Shown: positions 52,653 through 62,013 of the stretch, in pieces
How positions within the stretch are numbered: the first letter of the stretch is position 1
Layout: each line of letters opens with the position of its first letter
Source: Bacillota bacterium
GTDB lineage: Bacteria; Bacillota; Clostridia; Lachnospirales; Bianqueaceae
Length of the DNA stretch: 64,000 nt
Assembly: GCA_017442735.1 (NCBI GenBank)
Contig: JAFRZE010000035.1
Location: 1 to 64,000 of the forward strand
Direction of reading: 5' to 3'
Notes under the pieces: model-generated
The model's input: only the letters and a program-made list of their open reading frames with translations
The model's database searches: none
What the model was told of the DNA's origin: nothing
Translations under genes and position numbers: made by a program

Positions 52653-53213
52653 TTAGCGGACCCTGAGAGGGAAATCCCCCGCTTTAACAATCTCATAAAC
52701 GATCTGATCGTGAAAATGCCACCACTCGCCGAAGTAAGCGTTGAAGCCGGCATTTTTCATCGTCTCTTCCAAAAAGAGCACGTTCGAGCGCGCCGCAGCC
52801 GACGCCTGTGAATAATCCCGGTTGGCACGCTCGGAGAAATCGTCAAATTCCGACGGCATCTCCACGTCCTTACCGGTGGAAAGATCCACCAGCGTCACAT
52901 CGACGGTATTACCGCGGCTGTGCTTGGAAAAACCTTTGTAGGGATCCGCGACATAGTCGTCGTTCGGCATCAGTTCCCACATGAGAAACTGTGCCGCCGG
53001 ATCCCGCCAGGCATCCCAGATCTTCAGCGAGAAACCTCTGGCTTTGACAGCTTCCTGCGCCGCGGCCAGCTTTTTTACCGTGCCGTACCTTAGCCAGGCG
53101 TCCTGATAGGTATAGATCGGCCGGCCCAGAAAGTTATCCGTGCCGGCGTATTTCAGATCGATCCGGATATCCGGAATATAATCCGGTATCCGGACCATTG
53201 TTTCATCAGTCAA
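52653..53213 (-). CDS. VanX-type D-Ala-D-Ala dipeptidase (M15D)
   Basis: This 186-residue zinc dipeptidase contains DAWRDPAAQ (substrate Arg), SKHSRGNTVDVTLVD (zinc His and Asp) and EWWHF (Glu and zinc His). The family hydrolyses free D-Ala-D-Ala. Without vanH/vanA beside it, recycling of wall dipeptide is more likely than resistance. No signal peptide. Starts: TTG 53213 overlaps the preceding stop; ATG 53198 gives 181 residues. Neither has a clear ribosome site, so reinitiation after the dehydratase gene is probable. Confidence 0.85.
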   Translation of the reverse strand: MTDETMVRIPDYIPDIRIDLKYAGTDNFLGRPIYTYQDAWLRYGTVKKLAAAQEAVKARGFSLKIWDAWRDPAAQFLMWELMPNDDYVADPYKGFSKHSRGNTVDVTLVDLSTGKDVEMPSEFDDFSERANRDYSQASAAARSNVLFLEETMKNAGFNAYFGEWWHFHDQIVYEIVKAGDFPLRVR

Positions 53214-54951
53214 GATCCAGATACGCTCCCTTCATGGGCGACGCCGCCAGCTTCGCGAACATGCGAAGCAGCCCCTTCGGATATTTGACCGGCTTCGGCT
53301 GCCAGTTTTTCTTTCTTTCCGCCAGTACGGCCGCCACCTCTTCCGGGGTCTTCTCCTCGCCCGCGATGCCCACGATCTCCAGCACGCGTTCCTTCACATC
53401 CAGCCGGATCAGGTCTCCTTCCTCCACCAGCGCGATGGGCCCTCCGGCCTGCGCTTCCGGCGATACATGTCCGATCACCGGACCGGTCGAAGCACCGGAG
53501 AAACGTCCGTCCGTGATCAGTGCGATCGTCCGTCCAAGTTCCTTGTCAGACGAGATCGCTTCGGACGTATAGAACATTTCCGGCATTCCGGAACCCTTCG
53601 GACCTTCATAGCGGATAAAGACCGCGTCTCCGGGCTGCACCTTATGATGCAGGACCGCGTCGATACATTCTTCTTCACTATCAAACGGACGTGCCCTCAG
53701 CACGGCCTTGAACATTTCCTTCGGACAGGCCGTATGCTTGATGACCGCGCCTTCCGGCGCCAGATTGCCCTTCAGAACAGCGATGGAACCATCCGTTCCG
53801 AGCGGCTTCTCATACGGCCGGATGATATCTTCCTTTGTCAGGTGGATACCGCAGCGCTCATTTGCCGCGTCCAGCCACTGCTGACATCTCTCGTAGAAAC
53901 CGTTTTCCTTCAGTTCGGCGAGGTTCTCGCCCAGCGTCTTGCCGGTAATGGTCATGGCATCCAGGTGAAGAACGTCTTTGATCTCTTCCATGATGGCAGG
54001 CACGCCGCCGGCATAGTAGAAGAATTCCGCCGGCCAGCGTCCGGCCGGACGCAGATCCAGCAGATAATGCATGCCTCTGTGCAGCCGGTCGAAGGTATCG
54101 CCGTCGATCGTGATCCCCAGTTCATGGGCTACCGCCGGCAGATGCAGCAGCGTGTTCGTGGATCCGGAGATCGCGGCGTGGACGAGAATGGCATTTTCGA
54201 AGCTGTCCATCGTCAGCAGCTTCGAAGGCCGCATGGAATCATCACCAGCGATCTCCACCGCCCGTTTCCCGGCGCGATAAGCGTAATCCAAAAGGTCCGG
54301 GCTCGTCGCCGGAAGCAGCGCACTTCCGGGAAGAGAAAGTCCCAGAGCTTCCGCCATGATCTGCATGGTAGAGGCGGTCCCGATGAACGAACAGGCGCCG
54401 CAGCTCGGGCATGCGTTGTGCTTGGCCCATGCCAGACGGTCCGCGTCGATCTCGCCGCGCTCGTATTTCGCCGAATACATGCCGAGCTGTTCCAGCGTTA
54501 AAAGTTCCGGTCCTGCCGCCATGGTGCCGCCGGTCATGACGACCGATGGAATATCCACGCGGCAAAGGCCCATGAGATTGCCCGGCATCCCCTTGTCACA
54601 GCTGGCGATATATACGCCCGCGTCGAAGGGCGTGGCCAGCGCCTGGAACTCGATGGCATCCGCGATGATCTCCCGGCTGGCCAGCGAGTAGTTGATCCCG
54701 TCTGTGCCCTGGCTCTCGCCGTCGCACATGTCCGTGCAGAAATACCTCGCTCCGTGGCCGCCTGCTTCAGCCACGCCGCGCCTTGCCTCTTCCACCAGTT
54801 TATTAAGGTGGCCCGATCCGGGATGGCTGTCACCAAATGTGCTCTCTATAAAGACCTGCGGTTTTCCAAGGTCTTCCGGTTTCCAGCCGGTCCCGATCCG
54901 AAGCGGATCCAGTTCCGGCGCAAGTTCTCTCATTCTCTGGCTAGTCAGCAT
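53206..54951 (-). CDS. IlvD/Edd family dehydratase, substrate uncertain
   Basis: This 581-residue protein belongs to the dihydroxy-acid/sugar-acid dehydratase family: YSLASREIIADAIEF, YIASCDKGMPGNLM, NACPSCGACSFIGTASTM and ITDGRFSGAS. In classical IlvD the first Fe-S cysteine follows a Pro near residue 49 (PCNxHL); here the matching stretch reads PGSGHL, without Cys. It may therefore not be the branched-chain amino acid enzyme; a sugar-acid dehydratase is possible. ATG 54951 follows GGAGGGG. No ilv genes are near. Confidence 0.8.
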   Translation of the reverse strand: MLTSQRMRELAPELDPLRIGTGWKPEDLGKPQVFIESTFGDSHPGSGHLNKLVEEARRGVAEAGGHGARYFCTDMCDGESQGTDGINYSLASREIIADAIEFQALATPFDAGVYIASCDKGMPGNLMGLCRVDIPSVVMTGGTMAAGPELLTLEQLGMYSAKYERGEIDADRLAWAKHNACPSCGACSFIGTASTMQIMAEALGLSLPGSALLPATSPDLLDYAYRAGKRAVEIAGDDSMRPSKLLTMDSFENAILVHAAISGSTNTLLHLPAVAHELGITIDGDTFDRLHRGMHYLLDLRPAGRWPAEFFYYAGGVPAIMEEIKDVLHLDAMTITGKTLGENLAELKENGFYERCQQWLDAANERCGIHLTKEDIIRPYEKPLGTDGSIAVLKGNLAPEGAVIKHTACPKEMFKAVLRARPFDSEEECIDAVLHHKVQPGDAVFIRYEGPKGSGMPEMFYTSEAISSDKELGRTIALITDGRFSGASTGPVIGHVSPEAQAGGPIALVEEGDLIRLDVKERVLEIVGIAGEEKTPEEVAAVLAERKKNWQPKPVKYPKGLLRMFAKLAASPMKGAYLDLD

Positions 54952-54981
54952 AACGGTCCCCTCCACAGGACGGACGTACTC

Positions 54982-55266
54982 TTAATCTTCCATCTCCTCT
55001 TCCATCAGCGATTCATAATAGGTGCTGACGCGGTCAAATTCTTCATCGTCATCGATCGTGGAAAGCTCGATATCGTCGCCGTTTTCGGTATACTCATAGA
55101 GGTATTCGTCCTCGCCGAGCGTATCGTCCGCCTCGATAATGGAAAGGACCATATATTTCTTTCCTTCAAACTCGAATTCATCGAGGATCGCGTATTCGTC
55201 TTCTCCGCCTTCATCGTTCGGGATAAAGATGGTATCTACTTCAAAACCCAGCTGCTCGTCACTCAT
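54982..55266 (-). CDS. DUF1292 family acidic protein
   Basis: This 94-residue, very acidic protein matches the DUF1292 (YrzB) type: EFEGKKYMVLSIIE and an acidic tail (MEEEMED). It is common in Bacillota with no known function. It sits between aminopeptidase P and the dehydratase with gaps of 24 and 30 bases. Confidence 0.85.
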   Translation of the reverse strand: MSDEQLGFEVDTIFIPNDEGGEDEYAILDEFEFEGKKYMVLSIIEADDTLGEDEYLYEYTENGDDIELSTIDDDEEFDRVSTYYESLMEEEMED

Positions 55267-55290
55267 GATGTTGTCTCCTTATGTTGTTTT

Positions 55291-57093
55291 TTATAAAGGC
55301 CGCGTGATCTCGGCCAGGAACGCCCTGTGCTCTTCATCAAGCAAAGGCGCAACCTTCTCATAAACGGTCCGGTGATACTCATCCACCCAATGGGTCTCCT
55401 CGGGTGTGAGCATCTCTTTCACGATGGCTTCCCGCTCATACGGGCAGTAGGTGATCGCTTCCAGACGGAAGAATTTCCCCCACTCGTTCTCCGTATGAGG
55501 CATGACCATGACCAGGTTCTCGATCCGCACGCCGAACTTGCCGGTAGGATAGAAGCCCGGCTCATCGGAGATGATCATCCCCGGCACCAGCTTGATCCTG
55601 TTCAGGCCAAAGGAAATGTTCTGCGGCCCCTCATGCACGGAAAGCACGAAGCCCACACCGTGGCCGGTGCCGTGCTTGTAATCGAGGCCCTTGTCCCACA
55701 GCGGTTTTCTGGCCAGAACATCCAGATTCGTCCCGGTGATGCCTTCCTTGAAGATGGCGTGCCCGAGCTGCAGATGTCCCTTCAGGACCAGCGTATAGGC
55801 TTCCTTCATCTCGTCGGTCAGCGGTCCGCAGGCGATAGTACGGGTGATGTCCGTGGTGCCTTCCATGTACTGCGCGCCGGAGTCCACCAGCAGGAATCCT
55901 TCCGGTTTGATCGTCGCGCATTCCGGGCGCTCCGGCTTGTAATGCACGATAGCGCCGTTGGGACCGTAGCCGGCGATCGTCTCGAAGCTGATCCCCAGCG
56001 CGTTCTCCTGGCTGCGGCGTTTCGCGTCCAGCCAGTCGGCATAGTCGCATTCCGTGAGATCATCCGCCGCGTGATCCTTAATATATTTGAGAAGCTGCAC
56101 CATGACCGCGCCGTCCTTCACATGCGCCTTGCGAACGTTCTCCTGCTCGGTCTGGTTCTTCACAGCCTTCATCATAATGACGGCGTCGGTCTCTTCCTTC
56201 ACCATGTCCCACGAAGTGGGGATGCTCTCCACCAGGAGCTGGTTGATAAAGCGAAGATCCAGGTCGATGCGGATCTTTTTGCCTTCCGGCTTCTTCGCTT
56301 CGATCTGTGCCATATATGCGAGCAGATCGCCGTATCCACGGACCGTAACGCCGTCTTCTGCCAGGGCGTTTTTCATCTCTTCCGTCACCTTCACGGGTTC
56401 GATGAACAGATCACAGTTGTCAAGGCCTACCAGGGTAAAGGCATAAGCCACCGGGGTATCATGGATATCGTCACCGCGGAAATTCAGCAGCCACGCGCTG
56501 GATTCCAGCGAGGCGACCAGATAATAATCCGCTTTCTTCTTTTCCAGATGTTCCCGCACTCTTCCGATCTTTTCCTTGCGGCTCTCGCCGGCATAGGAGG
56601 CCGGGAAGTCCCAGATGGGGGCATCCGGAAGGCTCGGACGTCCTTCCCAGATCATGCCTACCAGATCTTCCTGGCAGCTTAACTTCAGATCCTTTTCCTT
56701 CATCTTGGCCTTCAGCATCTGCGCCTGTGAAAAACCGATCGTCCGCCCGTCGATACCGATCGTACCATTCGCGGGAGTCTCGGCCAGCGCCCAGTCATCC
56801 CAGGTGGGCACGCCGGGTTCGCCCATTTTCATGAGCGTAACGCCCGTGCCGGCCAGCTGTGTCTCGCCCTGCAGGAAATATCGTCCGTCGACCCAGCAGG
56901 CGGCTTTGTCCTTTGTCACGACGACCGTACCGGCTGAACCGGTGAAGCCGCTGATATACGCTCTGGCTCTCCAGTACTCCGCGACATATTCGCTCTGATG
57001 CGCGTCGCTGGAAAGGACGACATAGGTATCCATGCCTTTCTCGGCCATCAGGGCCTGCAGCGCTTTTACTCTCTCCGGAACACTTTTATTCAT
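55291..57093 (-). CDS. pepP: Aminopeptidase P family (M24B), three-domain type
   Basis: This 600-residue protein matches the longer aminopeptidase P form with two creatinase N-like domains (about 1-300) and a C-terminal pita-bread metallopeptidase. Metal ligands are seen in LLVDSGAQY, GTTDITRT, GTGHGVGF, SDEPGFY and RIENLV. It removes an N-terminal residue before proline. Cytoplasmic. AGGAGAAAGAT-type site precedes the start; purL ends 11 bases upstream. Confidence 0.93.
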   Translation of the reverse strand: MNKSVPERVKALQALMAEKGMDTYVVLSSDAHQSEYVAEYWRARAYISGFTGSAGTVVVTKDKAACWVDGRYFLQGETQLAGTGVTLMKMGEPGVPTWDDWALAETPANGTIGIDGRTIGFSQAQMLKAKMKEKDLKLSCQEDLVGMIWEGRPSLPDAPIWDFPASYAGESRKEKIGRVREHLEKKKADYYLVASLESSAWLLNFRGDDIHDTPVAYAFTLVGLDNCDLFIEPVKVTEEMKNALAEDGVTVRGYGDLLAYMAQIEAKKPEGKKIRIDLDLRFINQLLVESIPTSWDMVKEETDAVIMMKAVKNQTEQENVRKAHVKDGAVMVQLLKYIKDHAADDLTECDYADWLDAKRRSQENALGISFETIAGYGPNGAIVHYKPERPECATIKPEGFLLVDSGAQYMEGTTDITRTIACGPLTDEMKEAYTLVLKGHLQLGHAIFKEGITGTNLDVLARKPLWDKGLDYKHGTGHGVGFVLSVHEGPQNISFGLNRIKLVPGMIISDEPGFYPTGKFGVRIENLVMVMPHTENEWGKFFRLEAITYCPYEREAIVKEMLTPEETHWVDEYHRTVYEKVAPLLDEEHRAFLAEITRPL

Positions 57094-57104
57094 TGATCTT
57101 TCTC

Positions 57105-60100
57105 CTATCTAAAGTACGCGACACCGTTCTCGATGATCTTCTGATCCTTGTTGCCGTATATGTTCTTCGCGACATTGTCGCCGATTCGCTCGGAATGGCC
57201 CATCTTGCCCAGGACGCGGCCGTCCGGGGAGGTGATGCCTTCGATCGCCCACATGGATCCGTTCGGGTTGTAGGGAATGTTCATGGAAGGCTTGCCCTCC
57301 AGGTCCACATACTGGGTCGCGATCTGACCGTTCTTCTTCAGCTGTTCCAATACTTCAGTCGGCGCGACGAACCGGCCTTCTCCGTGGGAGACCGCGATCG
57401 TATGGATGTCGCCGGCCTTGGAACCGTACAGCCAGGGTGAAAGTGTGGACGTCACACGGGTATTCACCATGCAGGAAATATGACGGCCGACCGAGTTGTA
57501 GGTCAGGGTAGGCTGGTCTTCGCGAAGCGGAAGGATCCTGCCGTAAGGCACCAGACCCAGTTTGATCAGCGCCTGGAAACCATTGCAAATACCCAGTGCC
57601 AGACCATCGCGCTCTTCAAGGAGTTTCATCGTAGCTTCGCGGATGCGGTCATTGGAGAAGACCGTCGCGATAAACTTACCGGAACCTTCCGGCTCGTCGC
57701 CGGCGGAGAAACCGCCGGAAAGCATCAGGATCTGAGCCTGGGAAAGACGTTTCACGATCTCTTCCACCGACTCCTGGATATCCGAAGAAGTCAGGTTGCG
57801 AAGGACGAAAACGTCCGGCTCGGCTCCCGCCAGATAGAAGGCGCGGCCTGTATCATATTCACAGTTCGTGCCGGGGAAGACCGGGATGAATACCCTGGGC
57901 TTCGCCGTACGAACGCCGGTATAGACATGTTTTTTCTCCGGAGTAAAGAGCGGGACACCTCCCGTCTCCTGCGGTTCCTCAGTCTGCGTTTTGTAGACAC
58001 GCTCGAGGGTATGGTTGTAACCTTCTTCGGCATCGGAAAGAAGGATCTCCTCCTCACCGAGCCTCAGGGCCGGCTCTTCCGTTACGCGGCCGAGGATCAC
58101 GGCCGGGACGCTGATGCCGCTCTCCAGCGGATCGAGCCAGGAAATGTCGTCTGTCTCCACGACCAGCGAACCGTACACAGGCGCTGTGAACAGAAGGTCT
58201 TTCACAGCATCCGTGAACGCAACGCCCAAACCGTTTCCGATCGCCATCTTGAACACGGCCTCGATGATACCGCCGGCCGTCACGGCATAAGCGGATTTCA
58301 CCCGGCCTTCCTTCATCTTCGGAAGAAGCAGGTCATAGATAGCTTTCGCTTTTCCATAATCCGGTGAAAGATCTTCCTTCAGTCCGGGCGTCAGATAAAC
58401 GAGTACGTTTCCGGCCGCTTTCAGCTCGGGCGTGATGACATCATCCGTTTTAACCGTGTCCACCGCCAGGCTGACCAGGGTGGGAGGAACATCGATCTCA
58501 TTGAAGGATCCGCTCATGGAATCCTTGCCGCCGATGGACGGCAGTCCAAAGGCCTGCTGCGCCACATAGCCGCCGAGCAGCGCCGCGAAGGGCTTGCCCC
58601 AGCGGGTGGGATCTTCGGTCATGCGCTCGAAGAATTCCTGGAAGGTGAACCGGATCTTCTTATAGTCCGCGCCAGCCGCGACGGTCTTCGCGACAGATTC
58701 CATGACCGCGTAGGAGGCGCCATGGAACGGGCTCCAGGACGAAACATAGGGATCATAGCCATAGGCCATGGTCGAAGCGGTCTTGGTCTCCCCGTACAGC
58801 ACCGGAATCTTGGCTGCCATGGTCTGGATAGGCGTCTTCTGGTACTTGCCGCCGAAGGGCATCAGGACCGTCGACGCGCCGATCGTCGAGTCGAACATCT
58901 CGACCAGTCCGCGCTGCGAGCAGACGGAAAGATCGGAAACGATCCTCCGGACGCCTTCTGCGAACGATCCGGCCTTGGCTGCTTTTTCCGGTACGGAAAG
59001 AGGCAGTGTGTTTTCCGGCGCGGTCACTTTGACTTTCGTATAGCTCTTGGCGCCGTTGGTATCGATAAAGGACCTCGCCATATCCACGATGCTCTGCCCT
59101 CTCCAGTAAAGTTTCAGACGGGGTTCTTCGGTCACGACGGCGACTTTCGTCGTCTCGAGGTTTTCCTCGGAAGCAAGACGCATGAATTCATCCGCGTCCT
59201 TTTCTTCCACGACGACCGCCATCCGTTCCTGCGATTCGCTGATGGCCAGTTCCGTACCGTCGAGGCCGGCATATTTCTTAGGAACAAGGTCCAGGTCGAC
59301 TTTCAGGCCTGCCGCCAGCTCACCGATGGCTACGCATACGCCGCCGGCACCGAAGTCGTTGCAGATCTTGATAAGATGAGCCGCTTCGGGACGCCGGAAA
59401 AGTCTCTGCAGCTTCCGCTCGGTCGGCGCGTTGCCCTTTTGGACTTCCGCTCCGCAGGTCGTGATGGACTCTTCCGTATGCGCCTTGGAAGAACCGGTGG
59501 CGCCGCCGATGCCGTCACGTCCGGTCCGGCCGCCCAGCAGAATGATCACGTCGCCCGGCTCGGCCTTTTCTCTCTTGACATTTTTGACAGGGGCCGCCGC
59601 CATGACCGCACCGAGTTCCATATGTTTGGCGACATAGCCGGGATGATAGATCTCCCGGACATAGCCGGTCGTCAGACCGATCTGGTTTCCGTAGGAGCTG
59701 TAGCCGTGCGCCGCCTCGCGGGCGATCTTGCGCTGCGGCAGTTTGCCCGGGATCGTATCTTTGATATGGGCTGTGGGATCCGCGCCGCCGGTGATCCGCA
59801 TAGCCTGATAGACATAGCTTCTTCCGGAAAGCGGGTCACGGATCGCGCCGCCCAGACAGGTGGCCGCGCCGCCGAAGGGCTCGATCTCCGTGGGATGGTT
59901 ATGGGTCTCATTCTTGAACATTAACAGCCAGTCTTCCGTGACGCCGTTCACGTCCACCGGGATCACGATACTGCAGGCATTGATCTCATCCGATTTTTCC
60001 TGATCGGCAAGGCCGCCCTGCGCTTTGATCTCACGCATGGCCGCCAGCGCGATATCCATCAGACAGACGGGTTTGTCTTCCCTTCCCAGCGCCTTTTTGC

Positions 60101-60875
60101 CTTCCAGGTATTCCTGCCAGGCGGCTTCGATGGGAGCGGTAAGCTCGCTCTTTTCGATCTCCACATCTTCGATGACGGATGCGAACGTGGTATGGCGGCA
60201 GTGGTCGGACCAGTAGGTGTCCAGCACGCGGATCTCGGTGATGGTGGGATCCCGGTGCTCTTCGCCGGCAAAGTATTTCTGCGTGTGCTGAAGGTCCGCC
60301 AGGCTCATGGCCAGTCCCAGATCCTTCAGCATGGCTTTCAGCTGATCCTCATTCATGGAGATAAAGCCGTCGATCACGTCCACATGATCCGGCACGCCGT
60401 AGTCCACCGCGAGGGTCTCGGGCTTGGTCATGGAGGCTTCGCGCGAATCCACGCTGTTGATGCAGTAATTCTTGACCTTATCGACTTCTTCCTGTGTAAG
60501 GTCGCCCGTCAGGACATACACGTTCGCGCAGGCCACCGTGGGCTCCGCCTCGGCGGAGAGCAGCCGGATACACTGCTCGGCGCTGTCAGAACGCTGGTCA
60601 TACTGACCGGGCAGGTATTCGACCGCGAAAAGGATCTTTCCTTCCACATCCGCGGGCAGATCTTCCCGACTGACGTTGTCGACCGGCGCTTCGGAAAGGA
60701 TCCGGCCGATCGCCTTTTCATACAGGTCCTCCGGGAGATTTTCCACATCATACCGGTGAAGGATCCGAACGTCCTGAAGGTCCTTCAATCCCAGGTTGGA
60801 GCGAAGGTCTTTCAGAAGGCCGGCTGCCTCTACGCGAAATCCCGGTTTCTTTTCCACATAAACTCGTCTGACCAT
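57105..60875 (-). CDS. purL: Phosphoribosylformylglycinamidine synthase (fused PurL-PurQ)
   Basis: This 1256-residue enzyme converts FGAR to FGAM. The N-terminal and two AIR-synthase-like halves (DTYWSDHCRHTTF, FKNETHNHPTEIEPFGGAATCLGG, SIGGKDSMSGSF) are fused to a C-terminal class I glutaminase: FPGTNCEYDTG, the nucleophile Cys in LGICNGFQAL and the His in SHGEGRF. The single-chain form is common in clostridia. It is the only purine gene in this cluster; purC is elsewhere. Confidence 0.96.
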   Translation of the reverse strand: MVRRVYVEKKPGFRVEAAGLLKDLRSNLGLKDLQDVRILHRYDVENLPEDLYEKAIGRILSEAPVDNVSREDLPADVEGKILFAVEYLPGQYDQRSDSAEQCIRLLSAEAEPTVACANVYVLTGDLTQEEVDKVKNYCINSVDSREASMTKPETLAVDYGVPDHVDVIDGFISMNEDQLKAMLKDLGLAMSLADLQHTQKYFAGEEHRDPTITEIRVLDTYWSDHCRHTTFASVIEDVEIEKSELTAPIEAAWQEYLEGKKALGREDKPVCLMDIALAAMREIKAQGGLADQEKSDEINACSIVIPVDVNGVTEDWLLMFKNETHNHPTEIEPFGGAATCLGGAIRDPLSGRSYVYQAMRITGGADPTAHIKDTIPGKLPQRKIAREAAHGYSSYGNQIGLTTGYVREIYHPGYVAKHMELGAVMAAAPVKNVKREKAEPGDVIILLGGRTGRDGIGGATGSSKAHTEESITTCGAEVQKGNAPTERKLQRLFRRPEAAHLIKICNDFGAGGVCVAIGELAAGLKVDLDLVPKKYAGLDGTELAISESQERMAVVVEEKDADEFMRLASEENLETTKVAVVTEEPRLKLYWRGQSIVDMARSFIDTNGAKSYTKVKVTAPENTLPLSVPEKAAKAGSFAEGVRRIVSDLSVCSQRGLVEMFDSTIGASTVLMPFGGKYQKTPIQTMAAKIPVLYGETKTASTMAYGYDPYVSSWSPFHGASYAVMESVAKTVAAGADYKKIRFTFQEFFERMTEDPTRWGKPFAALLGGYVAQQAFGLPSIGGKDSMSGSFNEIDVPPTLVSLAVDTVKTDDVITPELKAAGNVLVYLTPGLKEDLSPDYGKAKAIYDLLLPKMKEGRVKSAYAVTAGGIIEAVFKMAIGNGLGVAFTDAVKDLLFTAPVYGSLVVETDDISWLDPLESGISVPAVILGRVTEEPALRLGEEEILLSDAEEGYNHTLERVYKTQTEEPQETGGVPLFTPEKKHVYTGVRTAKPRVFIPVFPGTNCEYDTGRAFYLAGAEPDVFVLRNLTSSDIQESVEEIVKRLSQAQILMLSGGFSAGDEPEGSGKFIATVFSNDRIREATMKLLEERDGLALGICNGFQALIKLGLVPYGRILPLREDQPTLTYNSVGRHISCMVNTRVTSTLSPWLYGSKAGDIHTIAVSHGEGRFVAPTEVLEQLKKNGQIATQYVDLEGKPSMNIPYNPNGSMWAIEGITSPDGRVLGKMGHSERIGDNVAKNIYGNKDQKIIENGVAYFR

Positions 60876-60884
60876 AACTTCTCC

Positions 60885-61997
60885 TTATTCTTTTAATCCA
60901 CGCGCGATATTGACGATGAAATCCTGTACGTTGGTGACGATGCCGCGGGAGCTTAAGGACCCGCGGTCCGCCAGTTTGTTGACGGTAAATTCTGCGATAT
61001 CCACACAGTAGAAGTAGACTTCACGGATCGTTCCGTCGGGGAGGACCCGGAAGGAGGGCGTCATATTGCCGGTCGCGATGGTGTGCAGCATCGTGGCCAT
61101 GCAAATGACGGTGGTCGCCTTGCGCACATGATACCGCATGGCGTCCTGCGCCTGGTATACATTGCCGAAGACCGGCGGCAGCGGACCGTCATCACGGATG
61201 GAACCGCCCAGTACGTAGGGAACGTTGTTCTTTTCCAGATGATAGATGATCCCGTCGCTGATCTTCTCGCCCTCGATGAACTTCCTGACCGAGCCGTAAT
61301 ACCGGACCCGGTTGATCGTATCGAGGTGATTGTAATGCCCGTTGGGGACATTTTCCTGCGTATAGATGTTCTGACCCAACGCCGTCTGAAGGAAAGAACC
61401 TTCCAGATCGTGAGTAGCCAGCGCGTTGCCCGCCAGAACCGCATCCACATAGCCGCCGTCGATCAGTTCGCAGAAAGCGTCGCGGGCATCATGATCGAAG
61501 GCGAAAGCCGGTCCCATGACCCATACCACATAGCCATGTTCTCTTTCATATTTCAGCAGTCTGTACAGTTCATCATAATCACGGGAAAACGCGGTCTCCC
61601 GTGATTTTCCCTGGCGGAACGCGAAGGTCTCCTGACGCCTTCCCGGATCATGGAATCCGTTCGCATGGACATAGATCCCTTCCGACGCGTCTTCTGTCCG
61701 GCCGCAGATGACCACGTCTCTCGTTTTCAAATGCCGGAATTCCACCGTGTCGATAAAGATCTTCCCGTCCGGCTGATAACGAACGACCGGTACCGTATCC
61801 ATGCGGCTTTCTTCCGCCAGCACCCACTGTCCGTTGATCTTAAAATACTCCGGGTAAATGGAGAGTGCGTGATAATCAAACGGCGCGACTCCGTCCTGAA
61901 GGACGGATGTCAGTTTCGCGTCCGGAGCGGAAACGAACGGTTCCTTTGTAAAATCCGGCGCGGTATATTCTCTCAGCTTAAATGTTTCCATGACCAA
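60885..61997 (-). CDS. LOR/SDH-domain family protein (TIGR00300 type), possible ornithine cyclodeaminase
   Basis: This protein of about 370 residues has an N-terminal small domain and a C-terminal Rossmann-like domain (AVLAGNALATHDLEGSFLQTALG, YVLGGSIRDDGPLPPVFGNVYQAQDAMR). I recognise it as the stretch conserved in lysine-ketoglutarate reductase/saccharopine dehydrogenase relatives and in archaeal-type NAD-dependent ornithine cyclodeaminase. Substrate is inferred, not shown. Starts TTG 61997 or ATG 61991 (GAGG upstream favours the first by spacing). It sits 9 bases before purL. Confidence 0.65.
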   Translation of the reverse strand: MVMETFKLREYTAPDFTKEPFVSAPDAKLTSVLQDGVAPFDYHALSIYPEYFKINGQWVLAEESRMDTVPVVRYQPDGKIFIDTVEFRHLKTRDVVICGRTEDASEGIYVHANGFHDPGRRQETFAFRQGKSRETAFSRDYDELYRLLKYEREHGYVVWVMGPAFAFDHDARDAFCELIDGGYVDAVLAGNALATHDLEGSFLQTALGQNIYTQENVPNGHYNHLDTINRVRYYGSVRKFIEGEKISDGIIYHLEKNNVPYVLGGSIRDDGPLPPVFGNVYQAQDAMRYHVRKATTVICMATMLHTIATGNMTPSFRVLPDGTIREVYFYCVDIAEFTVNKLADRGSLSSRGIVTNVQDFIVNIARGLKE

Positions 61998-62013
61998 GCT
62001 GACCTCTTTTCAT

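Noticed and set aside
10660-53213. Glycopeptide resistance cluster (Ddl, VanY-type and VanX-type proteins)
   Set aside because: The genes are scattered, the ligase has the D-Ala-D-Ala omega-loop motif, and no vanH, vanA or vanRS is present.
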